From assembly GCA_003952965.2 (NCBI GenBank), contig CM025852.1, positions 23,825,684 to 23,889,683 on the forward strand: 64,000 nt of DNA, given 5' to 3'. The notes beneath the pieces are model-generated. The model searched no databases. It had not been told where the DNA came from and worked only from the letters and a program-made list of their open reading frames with translations. Numbering within the stretch: position 1 is the stretch's first letter; each line of letters opens with the position of its first letter. Positions 46,382 through 60,107 of the stretch are shown piece after piece. A program made the translations under genes and the position numbers. The stretch comes from Morella rubra (Eukaryota > Streptophyta > Magnoliopsida > Fagales > Myricaceae).

Positions 46382-49300
46382 ATGACGGAGGCTCTGAGAC
46401 TCCCTGTCGTTGACCTGTCCTCCCCGGATCGCGTCTCTGCCGCCGTTTCAATTCGTCAGGTCCCTACTGTTTCTTCATCTCTCTTCTTCTCTTCAACTAA
46501 ATCCTGTATACGATGGTAACGTTTCAGCTCGTTGTTCTCCAAAGTATATTCGAAATCAAAAACACTTCAGGACTGAGGCTATTAGAGCACAACTTATGTC
46601 AATTGCGCCAAAAAACAATTCTTCTCATTTTCAATTAATCAGAGAGTATAACAAGTATTTTCTAAAATATAAATATTGCTTCCTTTCAATTTCTCTGAAG
46701 CGGAATGTGAATCATAGGCATGCATGGAATATGGTTTCTTCTACCTCGTGAATGCTGGGGTGGAGAAAGAGTTGTTTGAGAGAGTATTTGAGGAGAGCAA
46801 GAAGTTCTTCTCGTTACCTTTGGAGGAAAAGATGAGAGTGGCTCGCAAGCAACACAGAGGCTATACGCCGCTATATGCTGAGAATCTTGATCCCGCTTCC
46901 AGCTCCAAAGGTTTGATATACTCTAAACATTTGAGTTTAATGTCGCATATGAATAGTGTGGGAATGAATTGCACTCACAGCGCCAATTAAGATTATTGTA
47001 GTAATTTACTTGTAATGGTCAGATTATAACTCTACTTTAGGTTAGCTGCTGCTTGTTTGTGCTTTCTATTATTTGTTTGCGTCTAATTTGTTTATAAGAA
47101 CGTATCGGTTCTGAGTTGTATTACCCATGTGCTTGGAAAAGGAGAAAGGAAAGTTAGAAATGATATTATTCAAATGATTCAAACAGGCGACTCCAAAGAG
47201 AGTTTCTATATTGGACCTTTAGAAGAAACTACAACTCCTTTTAATTTGAATCAATGGCCTTCAGAAGGTATGTGAATGAACTTTTCAGTGCTTGCTTTGT
47301 TGTTAAGGTTTATTCTTCTTCAATTTTTTTGGCCTTGAGTGTGGTATTTTGGGTGCAAGTATTGCTTTGATCTAGCATTACTTTGTTTATTCTCCTGGCA
47401 AGGATATTCCAGAAGTTCTACCTTCTTGGAGACAAACGATGGAGAGCTTCCATAGAAAGGCCCTGTAAGAATTAAAGTTTGACTTTTGTTGATTGCTGTG
47501 GTGCTGTTTTGTGTATGATAATTGAGACTAGAAATTAACCAGCAGATATTGCAGTTAATGGTGTTTTGGTTTGATGATGATAAATTTTAGAAAACGAGCA
47601 CTACTTCATTTGGTTTTTGATGTGCTGCCTCAGGTCAGCTGGACAAAGATTACTTTCTCTGATTGCTCTTGCTTTGAACGTAGACGAGGATTTCTTTCAA
47701 AAAGTGGGCGCCTTGGATAAACCACTGACATTTCTTCGTCTTTTGCGTTATCCAGGTTCGGTAGCATGATTTGGATTCTTTATATCTACGTAACAGTTAC
47801 CATTAGTCTTCTTCATATTCTTCTCTCTTCCATTTTTAGTTGGGGAAGGGAGGTAGGTCTTGTGTACTCACAGGCATCTGTGTGGTCCACTCTTTGTAAA
47901 CGAAAACTTAAGGTCTTTAACCAGTTAACTTCGTAACTTTTATCGAGTCAGATGTAGTGCCACCTTAAACTGGGTTGTAGTCTAGGTAAAAGTTGAAGGT
48001 ATAAAGAGGAAAACCTCATTGTCCAAAGTTGTCATATGGCAATATGCTGTTTTTTCTGTATTTTTTTCTTTTTGGAACTGAAGGATTGATCGTTGAAACG
48101 AAGCTGTTAAACCAAAATGGATGTTTGTGTCTTAGAAACTAATTTTAAGCTGTAGTTCACATCAAATATAGCGTTAACACTGTCCAATTCGTCTGTTGGC
48201 TGTATCAATGCAGCAAATATCTCTAAGCAAATGGGATGAGCAAGAAACTGGCCTAGTTCATCCCAAAACCCGCTAAGCTTTGTGTTTAGCATAGCCTTCC
48301 TATATGGAAGCAATTACATCTAGGAACTGGCTCACCTAAATTTGCACGATTTACTCAAAGTAGATGCAGTAGAACAATTCCAGGCAAAAGTTTTCAAACC
48401 AATCATCCTGGGGGACCCTTTTATCTCATTGACGATATTCACTGTAATTGTAATTTCAGGTGAATTAGGGTCTCTTGATGAAGAAATTTATGGTGCCTCT
48501 GCTCATTCAGATTATGGAATGGTCACTCTCCTAGCAACTGACGGTGTTCCGGGGCTACAGGTATGTTTCCTGTTAATCAGCTGTAGTTTCTTTTGCAGCT
48601 TCACAGTTGTGAAATAGCTAGGTTTTTCATGTTAACAGGTCTGCCAGGAAAAAGACAGACAACCTCGGGTTTGGAAGAATGTACTTCATCTAGATGGGTG
48701 AGTCCATGATTGAAAATTTTACACCAATGGAAGTATTGCTTGTATAAGGAATTGAGCCCGTTCAAAATCTTTAGCTAAAAAGTGCCCTGGAAAGGAGAAT
48801 GTTACATTCTTTGGAACAACAAACAAAGTTCATTGTTAAACTAGCCTGATTACGATGTTTCTTTGTCTGCATTAAAATGCATTGTAAAACAAATGTATTT
48901 GTTTATCAAACATGCAGAGCCTTCATTGTGAACATTGGGGACATGATGGAGAGGTGGACTAATTGTTTGTTCCGGTAATTTGTGATTCCATTAACTTGCT
49001 ATTCAAGTTTCTTGCCAGAGATCATATGCATGTGTATAAAATGAACATGTGTTTTTTTCAGGAAAAAAGAAAAAGGAGCTGCAATCCTTCTTCTTTCTAA
49101 TATTTGTCTCTTATTCGTAGGTCAACGCTGCACAGAGTGATGCCGGCGGGAAAAGAACGCTACTCTGTAATCATTTAGCTGCTTCCTTCTCTACATTTTC
49201 TCTTTGGGATCTTTTTTGTGCAATTACATGCACAACAGTCAGACATTATAGCTTGAAGTATATTTACATTGAAGGAGTGCAGTTCATGTTTAAAAGATAA

Positions 49301-52275
49301 TAGATCTAGATAAACAATTATCCAACCATTCTCTCGACTTAGTGGCTTATTTTTCAAGTGCCATGGTTCAGGAATTGGTGGATCAAACACATGGGCGTGG
49401 ATTATCCACTGGGTGAAGGAAATACTGTGAATTGGATAAATCATGGCCGGCAAATGTTTATAAATTGAAGTAACGGGCAAGATGTGTTAGTTTCTAAAGT
49501 ATAACTTTTATTCTGAAATGGTGCGAGTCCAAAACTAGCCCAAATAGCTCGGAACTTGAACCTTTATTGCATTTTGTGAGCAGGAGGAATTTATAGACCT
49601 AAGATGCTTTAGAGACCTTTGTTCTAGGAAGAAAAATTTTGTGGTATCCTTTCTCTGATTGCTCTTGCTTTGAACGTAGACGAGGATTTCTTTCAAAAAG
49701 TGGGCGCCTTGGATAAACCACTGACATTTCTTCGTCTTTTGCGTTATCCAGGTTCGGTAGCATGATTTGGATTCTTTATATCTACGTAACAGTTACCATT
49801 AGTCTTCTTCATATTCTTCTCTCTTCCATTTTTAGTTGGGGAAGGGAGGTAGGTCTTGTGTACTCACAGGCATCTGTGTGGTCCACTCTTTGTAAACGAA
49901 AACTTAAGGTCTTTAACCAGTTAACTTCGTAACTTTTATCGAGTCAGATGTAGTGCCACCTTAAACTGGGTTGTAGTCTAGGTAAAAGTTGAAGGTATAA
50001 AGAGGAAAACCTCATTGTCCAAAGTTGTCATATGGCAATATGCTGTTTTTTCTGTATTTTTTTCTTTTTGGAACTGAAGGATTGATCGTTGAAACGAAGC
50101 TGTTAAACCAAAATGGATGTTTGTGTCTTAGAAACTAATTTTAAGCTGTAGTTCACATCAAATATAGCGTTAACACTGTCCAATTCGTCTGTTGGCTGTA
50201 TCAATGCAGCAAATATCTCTAAGCAAATGGGATGAGCAAGAAACTGGCCTAGTTCATCCCAAAACCCGCTAAGCTTTGTGTTTAGCATAGCCTTCCTATA
50301 TGGAAGCAATTACATCTAGGAACTGGCTCACCTAAATTTGCACGATTTACTCAAAGTAGATGCAGTAGAACAATTCCAGGCAAAAGTTTTCAAACCAATC
50401 ATCCTGGGGGACCCTTTTATCTCATTGACGATATTCACTGTAATTGTAATTTCAGGTGAATTAGGGTCTCTTGATGAAGAAATTTATGGTGCCTCTGCTC
50501 ATTCAGATTATGGAATGGTCACTCTCCTAGCAACTGACGGTGTTCCGGGGCTACAGGTATGTTTCCTGTTAATCAGCTGTAGTTTCTTTTGCAGCTTCAC
50601 AGTTGTGAAATAGCTAGGTTTTTCATGTTAACAGGTCTGCCAGGAAAAAGACAGACAACCTCGGGTTTGGAAGAATGTACTTCATCTAGATGGGTGAGTC
50701 CATGATTGAAAATTTTACACCAATGGAAGTATTGCTTGTATAAGGAATTGAGCCCGTTCAAAATCTTTAGCTAAAAAGTGCCCTGGAAAGGAGAATGTTA
50801 CATTCTTTGGAACAACAAACAAAGTTCATTGTTAAACTAGCCTGATTACGATGTTTCTTTGTCTGCATTAAAATGCATTGTAAAACAAATGTATTTGTTT
50901 ATCAAACATGCAGAGCCTTCATTGTGAACATTGGGGACATGATGGAGAGGTGGACTAATTGTTTGTTCCGGTAATTTGTGATTCCATTAACTTGCTATTC
51001 AAGTTTCTTGCCAGAGATCATATGCATGTGTATAAAATGAACATGTGTTTTTTTCAGGAAAAAAGAAAAAGGAGCTGCAATCCTTCTTCTTTCTAATATT
51101 TGTCTCTTATTCGTAGGTCAACGCTGCACAGAGTGATGCCGGCGGGAAAAGAACGCTACTCTGTAATCATTTAGCTGCTTCCTTCTCTACATTTTCTCTT
51201 TGGGATCTTTTTTGTGCAATTACATGCACAACAGTCAGACATTATAGCTTGAAGTATATTTACATTGAAGGAGTGCAGTTCATGTTTAAAAGATAATAGA
51301 TCTAGATAAACAATTATCCAACCATTCTCTCGACTTAGTGGCTTATTTTTCAAGTGCCATGGTTCAGGAATTGGTGGATCAAACACATGGGCGTGGATTA
51401 TCCACTGGGTGAAGGAAATACTGTGAATTGGATAAATCATGGCCGGCAAATGTTTATAAATTGAAGTAACGGGCAAGATGTGTTAGTTTCTAAAGTATAA
51501 CTTTTATTCTGAAATGGTGCGAGTCCAAAACTAGCCCAAATAGCTCGGAACTTGAACCTTTATTGCATTTTGTGAGCAGGAGGAATTTATAGACCTAAGA
51601 TGCTTTAGAGACCTTTGTTCTAGGAAGAAAAATTTTGTGGTATCCTTTCTGAACGACTTTAGACTATAGTACTTCCTGTAAAATGGAGGCATTATTACAA
51701 GTGGATCAGTCTGTGCAAATAATGTGGAAAATTTTGGTGATGTCAACATGCAAAAGAGTTTGCGTTTTTCAAATGCTATGCAAGAGTGTTTCTTATTCCA
51801 TCTGTTGCGTACCAACGCTTGGGCATGGTTTGACGGTGACATGGGATGGCCATACAGGCTAAGGTGTCTGATGTGAGTGTTCTTTCTGTGAGTTCCATGT
51901 TAGTATCGAGTATTTTTAGATTGAAAATGTCGATGTTGCAGGCAGCTTTCTTCTTAGATCCCAACCAAGACTGTGTGGTGGAATGCCTGGAAAGTTGTTG
52001 CAGTGAGTCATCTCCAGCAAGGTATGATAAAACTCTTCGCCCCTTCCCAATTTTCTTGTGTGGGTGTTCACCGACTTGTAGAGGTGTCTTTTGTACGTTG
52101 GTATTTATGGGAATCACATATACACCCGAGTTTTCCTCAGGGCTCATTTTTCTTTAGGTTGTCTTCTCCACTTGTAATTGAAGCTAACAGTTCTCATGAT
52201 TGGGCGCGCAGGTTTCCTCCAATTCGAAGTGGGGACTACCTGAAAGAGAGGCTCAGGCTTACATATGCTTCGTAG
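46382..52275 (+). CDS. 2-oxoglutarate/Fe(II)-dependent dioxygenase with duplicated exons
   Basis: Eleven exons close in phase and encode 310 residues: 46382-46459, 46718-46910, 47187-47267, 47413-47464, 47634-47755, 48460-48560, 48639-48697, 48918-48974, 49121-49166, 51942-52021 and 52212-52275. Seen: an N-terminal DIOX_N-like part (VVDLSSPD, YGFFYLVNAGV); iron ligands His191 and Asp193 (HSDYG) and His252 (LHRV); and the 2-oxoglutarate-binding pair Arg261/Ser263 (RYS). The substrate is unknown; the protein resembles the soluble plant dioxygenases annotated as probable iron/ascorbate oxidoreductases. Exons 6-9 and most of exon 5 recur 1,996 bases downstream before exon 10. Including both sets gives an immediate stop, since exon 9 followed by the second exon 6 reads GTG AAT TAG. 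Only transcripts skipping one set make the 310-residue protein. Confidence 0.85.
47653..49648 (+). repeat. 1,996-bp tandem duplication, copy 1
   Basis: The unit starts inside exon 5 and includes exons 6-9 and their introns. Every stretch compared with copy 2 is identical, introns included. The junctions share CTTTCT (47653-47658, 49649-49654, 51645-51650), a 6-base microhomology. Confidence 0.95.
49649..51644 (+). repeat. 1,996-bp tandem duplication, copy 2
   Basis: Second copy, with exon remnants at 49649-49751 (partial exon 5, no acceptor site), 50456-50556, 50635-50693, 50914-50970 and 51117-51162. The truncated exon 5 is preceded by 3' intron sequence. A nearby AG acceptor (about 49585) would lead to TTT CTC TGA, a stop. 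Confidence 0.95.
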
Positions 52276-55200
52276 GGTAAAAATTGGAAGATATACAAGT
52301 TGCAGAAGCGAGAAATGTTATGGTACACTGCCTCTATGTCTCTGCAGTCATACCAAGTAGCTGCTACTACCATTCACTCGTCTGCGCATGCCATTGCGCA
52401 AAATGGGCCGTGGTTATTAATTTTAGTGGTCACATATCAATTTCTATGTTCTCTTCAATTTGAAAGTTTAATGGGTCAGACCCACCATAACTTTGTATCA
52501 TTTTTTATTTCCAAAAAAAATAGCTGCTACATTTCCTCGTTAAAAAAAGCAGAACTTCGTTTTATAGTTCCCTGATGCAAAATTGCTTTAGCTTTGGCGA
52601 CAAAACTAGCATAGACAGTCTTTGCTCTTGCAATTTGGTACCACCCAATCTTTCCCCTTTAAGAGTGGGCTTGCACTAGAAAAATCATTGCCACGATGTT
52701 GTGTGGAAAATATAGCTGCTTTTGGATTGCACAATTTTCAGTTTGGTGCAGAAAATATTTAGTTTTAATCGAGCTTGTGACGATATGGGGGTCAGGTTAG
52801 AGAAATGCCCAAATCCTTTATGGAACATTTTAGAGTGAAAAAAAAAAAAACGAAACTAACATTTAAAAGGAACTCTATAGGCGTGTGGAAGAGAAACAAG
52901 ACTTGAAGAAGACTTTGAATATTACACGGACGAAGATACATATAGCACGTGTTTTTTGAATAGCACAAGGTCGACTCGAAGACGACCGTTGAACTCGCGA
53001 TTTCCATTCAAATCCCTACCTAATCAAAACCCAAACTGCACCTTCCTAGCAAATACTGAGTTTACTAGTAGCCGCCGCGACAGTCATTGTGGCTGGACTT
53101 TGCACAACATTAATCTTTGCCGTTGTGACGTTGTCCGAGTCCTTGATGCTGTGCTAGCAAGTTACCGACACACCCCTCAGCCCTGTACACCCAACTCCCG
53201 AGGTCGACGGAAGTCGCAAATAGGTAGGAAAACGTGACCCATAGCGACCAACTTCTCTTTGTTTTCATATCTATCCACACTAGCAACGTTATACCCTACC
53301 ATATTTGACGACAACGTATGCAAAAATCCCAACTTGCCGGAGCCTTCACGTTTGTCCAAAAATTTCTTCTTCTTCTCTCCTCAGTGATTTTATAAAAAGA
53401 CATAATTGCACCCAAAGTCTCTGCTTCATTGAAAAGTTGCAATAAAATTTTGAAAAAAGAAAAAATGACAAATAGCTGTCACTCCTACACTTTCATCTTA
53501 TATACTTTAAGTGCTAATTATGCCTTTATAAAAAGGAAATTTGTCAATCCGCTTATGCTTTTTTGGTGATTTCATTATAAGACCTACGTTTATAAATTTG
53601 TAAATTTAAGATCCAAGTTTTGTCAATTTGTAAATTCAAGACCTTGCCTATTTTGTAATTAATTTTTTGCAAAAAAATTGTGGCATGACCTCCTCTTCCG
53701 CCATGTATTTTTCACGTGTAATAAAAAAATTAAAAAAGTGAAATAATTACAAGTAACAAAAATACTCCTTACAAAGAAAAAAAAGAAAAAAAAGATATCT
53801 GCAAATGAAACAGGCTGCTCCACTTCTGTTTTTTGTTTTTTTTTTCTTCCATAGTTTTTTTTTGTCTTTATTATTTTTATTTATTATAATATTTATTATT
53901 TATTTTAGAATAATCAAATTTTAGTTTGCAAACACCACCTAAAAAGTATAGAAATCTTCCCTAATTTATACAAGCAATATACAATAAACTATTTAATTCG
54001 GATAACAAATTCGACCATCTAATTCAAATAGCAATTTAGAGAAGATTTCGATCCTCTACAAATTAAACTTCAAGTTTTAAATTTATAAAATTAAAAACTG
54101 GAGTCTAAAAATCAAATTGCAAAGAAGCAAGTGTTACCGTATCTGTTTTAAAACAAATCTCCAACGTGGGTTTTAATTTTGATTCCTTCGTGCTTTTTAC
54201 GGCCAGATATAGCTGTGATCCGACCACTTGTTTGGCGCTTTTCGTTTCGGCCTTAAGTGGGGGTTCCAGAAGTAAATGTCCGTCGCTTTGGATAAGATGG
54301 ATAAAGCTTTTTCCCGTAAATCCTCTCTTTGGACGACATCAAGATATCCACATCTAAGCACACGCGATTATGCTCCAGAATATCCGGCGATTCGCCCCTT
54401 CTAGTAGACCAAGATTCTGTCATGCTCCAAAGAGCAGCCCCTCACCGTCCGCGTGTCCTCCAGTGGGACCCTTTTGGATTTCAGACCCTCAACTCCCAAC
54501 TAACATCCAATTAGGTCGGTCCAAATTTCTTTTGCATGCGTGCGAATGTGTCTCGTTGAGTCAAGGAAGGGGTATGGAATATCGATAGAGATGGGCTTAG
54601 TTCCATTAAAATAATTATAAATTCCGAGTTTGACTTTCTTCCCTACCAAACAGATTTTATATAGAATCCTAAGATCCTTTAATACGTCAATGAAATATCA
54701 TCTTATTTATTACCGAGAAAAATAGTTAGCAGACCAATTTAAAAACAACATAATTTCATCCTTAATTAAGAATTTCGGCTCATACGAGGAAACCACAAAA
54801 GATTATTATCTACAATTAATCTCTAGTGGGAAATATTTTTATCATCGAATGTTTGAATATAATACAAAAAAATAATTTGCAAACAGATATATAATGGACC
54901 TACGTTGAGAAAGTCAATACAGATAAAAATTATAAACACCTAATTTGAAACAAATATCCAATAATTTCATTGGGTATCAAAATCATTCTGTCGATTCGAA
55001 TTGGCTTTATCCGAATCACACGCTTAAATAAAATAATTCATTTTAAAATAAACTCGGTCTCTGTCCAGTCACAATCGGATCACTTAGGATAATTTTGAAT
55101 TGGATAACTATAGGATATGAATGCAAATATTACACAAGTGGCTTGGACTAGGGCTTCTAAGTAATTTGCTTATGGCTTTAATGTCTCGGTGTAGTATTAG

Positions 55201-55882
55201 CTGTTACAAATAGCTCACGTCTCTTCTTTCTTTCTTTTTTTTTTCAAAAATAAATAATATTTAATATTAACAGTATTAATTACTTGATTTTACAATTCAG
55301 AGTAAATTAAAAATAATCTCTATTTAAAATAAAATTAGGAATTGAAATGAAAACACTACCATATATACAAATAAACTTTAATTAGGATATTTAATTAAAT
55401 GATTTATTTTAGACAATTGAAACCATGTTTGAATATAACAAATAGTACGGTAAAAGTTATTAAAATTATAGGAATTTTATTTCGAAATTCTAAAGGAGTC
55501 GTAATCATGATTGGCAAGCTGTAAAATATCTGGAAGAATCCTAAATTAAAGTAATCCTGATCCACATAGAAATCCAAATGATCACACACAAAGATTATGA
55601 CACAGTTGTTCGCAAAATCGACGGCCAGCATAAAAGGATCAGATTTGGAATTCCCAAGTAAAGCACGGAATATTTTCCTTTTATCTACGACCAGGTATAT
55701 GGATATCGTTCCTTTGTCTTTCTCCTTCTCTTCCTCCCGTCTGCGGAAGCCTAGGGAGTAACTAAAAGGGTCCAGGGGCTAACCGCAAAGCTCTCTCGGA
55801 TCACCGAGATCCGAACCGTATCGCTATCCAGACAAATTTTCTATTTCATCGCTGTTCAAATCGGATCGGATTCGAGAAAGCT
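52276..55882. other. Intergenic DNA
   Basis: 3.6 kb with no supported gene. The first part is probably dioxygenase 3' UTR. The rest is AT-rich with two GC-richer patches at 52960-53360 and 54160-54590, whose short open frames match nothing known. The last 170 bases before 55883 are probably the MYB leader. Confidence 0.5.
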
Positions 55883-58769
55883 ATGACTCGGAGGTGCTCG
55901 CATTGCAGCCACAATGGGCACAACTCCCGGACGTGTCCGAACCGTGGGGTCAAGTTGTTCGGTGTACGGTTGACCGACGGGTCGATCCGGAAGAGCGCCA
56001 GTATGGGAAATCTGAGCCACTATGCCGGGTCGGGTTCAGGTCTCAACAACGGCGGGTCAAATACTCCGGACTCACCTGGCGATATTCCCGACCACGGTCC
56101 TGCCCCGGACGGGTACGCCTCCGAGGACTTCGTGCCTGGCTCGTCCTCGTCCTGCCGCGAAAGAAAGAAAGGTCTCGATTTTCAATGCGCTGTTAATTTC
56201 TTCGATTTTCGTTTTATTTAGCTATGGTTTTTTATTTAACCAAAGAGCAAGTCGTTGTTTTTGGATGGAAATGTTTGAATTTTGTGGGGAGAGATGCCAG
56301 AAAAAAAAAACGAAATACTCTTGATTTTTTCTTCTGAAAGCTCGGATTGCTGTTAAAGTTGTATTGTTCTTTCTGGGTTTTGCTATTTTTGTACGTTTTT
56401 TTTTTTTTTTTTTATGTTCCTCTTCATGGTTGTTTAGTGAATGACTAGGAAAGAGTGCGGTAAGATTGTGCTTTGACACTGATTTGAGTTTGGGTAAGGT
56501 TTTCTTTTTTCGGTGAAGTAATCAAAATAAGGAAAAAGCCCCTGGGGAAAAGGCAGTTCGGTTCGCTCTAGTTTTAGAATTGGAATTGAACGCAGTAGCC
56601 AATAATCCATAAAGTACCCAAAAAAAAAAGCGTTTCCAAAAAGCTGCGTAATACAGTGTTTCAATTGAGGCCTTTTTGGGGACGTTGGACTTGAAGAAAA
56701 AAAGTCTAAGAGAGCCTATGAACTGAGCTGCTATTTATAATGCTGTAAATTGAAGTCGAGCCAGTTGGAACTTGGAAATGCAGTCAAATTATGGAACTCG
56801 GTTGAATTTAGGGAAGCATGTTGGTACAGTTGGTTAGAGGAGTGGGGTAAGGCTTTCTTAGCTATTTTGCCCAGGTCTTATGAACGAAAAGGGTTTGACC
56901 TTTAAAGATATGAACCTAGATATTCACTTTAAATATACTATATGAAATTATCAAGCGATTTAGGAACTGTCACCAGTCTTTGGATCAGATGACATCTCCG
57001 GCTGCTATTTAATAGCAGACTTAAGAATTGGGTTTAAGCAAATTTTTGTGAGCAAAGAATTAAAAGGTGATCAGCCTTTAAGGCAGTCCTTAATCCATAT
57101 AGGACTTAAGTCCTTTTCACAATAGTTCCCTTACTATGACAGTTCTGAGAAGGTATGTGTCTACTTATATTCGAATCTGCAATCTGAGACAATTTGTTGT
57201 CTATGTTTGGACATTGTGGTAAATTCAAAAAGAATTTGGGTTTCAGATCTTGATAATTTTCCACGATGTCTCCTTAAATTAGATGGCACAGGTGCTTCGA
57301 CATTGATCTGCGCTGCACTGGAATTATTTAAAGCATATGGGTTAGTAAATGATGGTGATTGTCTGGGTGCTGGTGAATTGTCTGTCTCTTGAAGCAAAAT
57401 TACTGCTTTTATGGAAAGTTTCACCCTTACAATAAATGAGTGGATACATTGTGGGTTGCTTCTGATGTTATATCTTTGTGATGGTTGTACTTTGTGTGCC
57501 TTGTTTGTCTCTGAAATGGCTAATAATTGGTTGTGCAGGCATTCCATGGACTGAAGAGGAACATAGGATGTTCTTACTTGGACTGCAGAAGCTTGGCAAA
57601 GGTGATTGGCGTGGAATATCTCGCAATTATGTTATATCAAGGACACCTACTCAAGTGGCCAGCCATGCTCAAAAATATTTCATCAGACAAACAAATGTAT
57701 CTCGGAGAAAGAGACGTTCCAGCTTGTTTGATATCATAGCAGATGAAGTTAGTACCACTCTTTCTATCATATCTGATTAACTATTTTAACTGTACCTGCT
57801 TGTGCACATAGACACACAACATGCAAAGCACGAACTAAAACAGTATCATCGTATATCATTCATGGATGCAGCAATTTTAAATGATTCCCGTTCTCGTTTT
57901 ATGGAGTGTACACTTTTCCCCCCTGATTATATAAATCTACCTTTAGTGACTTTGGGCTAACAATATGTATGTACCTCCAGTTTAGTTTAGGGTGATTTAG
58001 TTGTTAAGACTTGTCAAAAGGTTCTGGTAAGTAGGTACCAGAAGGCAATTATTTGTGTGATCGCACTGTGTTTCTTCTTCAGAGACAAACTAATGCCTTT
58101 TTCTGTTTGGTCTCCACTCGACATATATTACTTTTCCCCATGTACTTTTCCTTGTGGCAACAGGAAACATGAATGAATACTATGAGGGGAAAGTGTGTTT
58201 TTTTTTTTCTTTTTTCCTTCCGGTAACTGATATATTTGCTATTACGATTTACGCAGTCAGGTGAAACTCAGGTGGCACCTCGTGACTTCTTATGCGTCAA
58301 TCAGTTGCAGGCTGAAACACAAAGCAATCCTCCGTTGCCTACTACTCCTGCTTTGGAAGAAGAATGTGAATCAATGGACTCGAGCAACTCCAATGATGGA
58401 GATCCCATGCCCCCGAAGCCAGATAGCTCACAATCTTCATATCCAATGGTATATCCTGCTTATTTCTCACCATTCTATCCATTTGCTTTTCCATTTTGGC
58501 CGGGATGCAATAATGAGGCGTCTAAGAAGGAGGAGACACATGAGGTTCTCAAGCCAACTGCAGTACATTCAAAGAGCCCAATTGATGTTGATGAGCTGGT
58601 TGGCATGTCAAACCTAAGTTTAGGAGGATCTACTGGCCATGCTGGTTCATCCTCTCTTTCACTAAAACTGGTCAAAGGGTCCTCTAGGCAGTCAGCTTTT
58701 CATGCAAATCCAGCCTCTGGTGGCAGTTCAGACATTAATTCGAGCGGCAGCCCAATCCATGCGGTTTGA
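55883..58769 (+). CDS. MYBS3/KUA1-type single-repeat MYB transcription factor
   Basis: Three exons in phase: 55883-56171, 57539-57747 and 58257-58769; 336 residues. Seen: a zinc knuckle [14 protein letters not shown] (Cys5, Cys8, His13, Cys18); an R/KLFGV-type repression motif KLFGVRL (24-30); and a single MYB repeat of about 98-146 ([20 protein letters not shown] through SHAQKYF, 138-144), the I-box-binding type. The C-terminal half is Ser/Pro-rich and ends SGSPIHAV, with a weak LSLGG and LSLKL. Family knowledge: nuclear repressors that bind TATCCA/I-box elements and act in sugar, cold, cell expansion and ageing responses (MYBS3, KUA1/MYBH). The first intron is 1.37 kb. The ATG lies directly before the zinc knuckle, as in the family. 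Confidence 0.93.
56815..56890 (+). repeat. tRNA-like string in MYB intron 1
   Basis: TTGGTACAGTTGGTTAGAGGAG resembles the D-arm/A-box part of a tRNA-derived SINE head. A matching B box is not clear, so this is only a possible SINE remnant. Confidence 0.2.
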
Positions 58770-60107
58770 TTGGCAGCTTTTCTGAGCTCGAAATTGTGCT
58801 CTAGCTCAATGCTGGGTAGGCTTTACAGGTTACTGTTAATACAAGACTGATGATGTGCAGTGTGGTTTGGTTTAGTCATTTTTGTTCGTGAAATCACCTT
58901 AATAAGTCTGTTTTTATTAATGTTAGTTAACATAATTATGTTCTTAGCTTGTAGGACATAGGATCTATCGTCAGAAGTTATATGAATGGCTTTTTGCCTC
59001 TGTTCTGTCATGTTGATTGAAAAATCTTGCAACCATGGCTGTCAGTTAGTGAATGTAATTCTCCGAGTCGAACTCAATTAGCGTGGTAACAAATCTAAAA
59101 CAAGTTTTAGGACTCGCAAGGTGTTATGGGAAGTTGAATGGTATTCTGTTTGATTTAAGATTTGTTCATCGTGTATTGGGAGTTAGGGATTGTGAAGTTG
59201 TTCCTTTTTGCTGAATTCCTATTTGAGTTCTGCACCTTGGATCAGATGAGCTCTCTTATATGGCACTCAAGTGCTGTTTTTTCATACCAAAAAGAAGCCG
59301 CTCATTCTTGGGAAAAATATGGAAGCACTTGCATGTGCTTTCATTTGGCTCTCCACTTGGTATTAAAATGTCGTCCACACGATACTAAAGAATTACGTCA
59401 CAATTGGGATCTAAAATTTATAAAATTACGGGTCTTTAAATCAACACGCGAAAAAGCACTTGTGAGTGCTACCATATTTTTCCTTAATTATTTTAACGTT
59501 TTCACTATGTTTTTGTATAGCTTTTACAATGGAAGAGGAAATCTTAAAAAATCTCTTGCTACCTATTGTGCCCCCTGTACATTGCTCAAGTTTTCCCACA
59601 AATTAGCTGTTTATAAATTATTATGCAAATATTCATCGATCACGTCCTTTTATCATTAAGAAGTTATCAACTCAAAATATGAGACATTAATATATTATAA
59701 TTTGGTAAAAATAAGTTCCTTAATCCTAGGAAACTTTTTTGAGAAACAATTGCTAACATTGAGGAGAGGGACAATTCCTCGGAGACAGGGATGTTGATCC
59801 TACAAGGGCCCCATAAGGTGAGGGTTTTTTTTTTAATATGAAAAAAAAAAATTTGTTTTGAGTAGTATTCAGAAGAAAAATTCTTTTGGGTCGGGAGGTC
59901 TGGAGATTTACTTCAGAAGTTTGTGCATCGATCTCTATCCCGATTTGTGTTTTTATTTTTGTAAGCCTCTTTCCCGATTGTTTACAGAGACGAGGAAAGA
60001 GGCCGAAAAATAAAAGAGTGAACTTTTTCGCTTGGGGATCCCTCTCCTCCCCCTTCCGAGTCAAATACGAACTCAACCATACCAGCAGTAGCACCACCAC
60101 GCCAGCC
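58770..60107. other. MYB 3' UTR, intergenic DNA and O-FucT leader
   Basis: About 1.3 kb without a supported gene. The first few hundred bases are probably MYB 3' UTR. An open frame at 59162-59659 has no family match and AT-rich composition, so I treat it as chance. From about 59890 the sequence becomes CT-rich and is probably the leader of the next gene. Confidence 0.5.

Noticed and set aside
47413..47420. Dioxygenase exon 4 starting at GATATTCC (47403)
   Set aside because: That acceptor breaks the frame. The AG ten bases later (47411-47412) joins in phase and gives QWPSEEVLPSW, which fits the family.
49649..51644. Second block as a separate tandem dioxygenase gene
   Set aside because: It has no exons 1-4, no start codon and no acceptor for its exon 5 remnant, so it cannot be a stand-alone gene.
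59162..59659. 165-codon frame between the MYB and O-FucT genes
   Set aside because: AT-rich, no recognisable domain, rare codons and no supporting start context.
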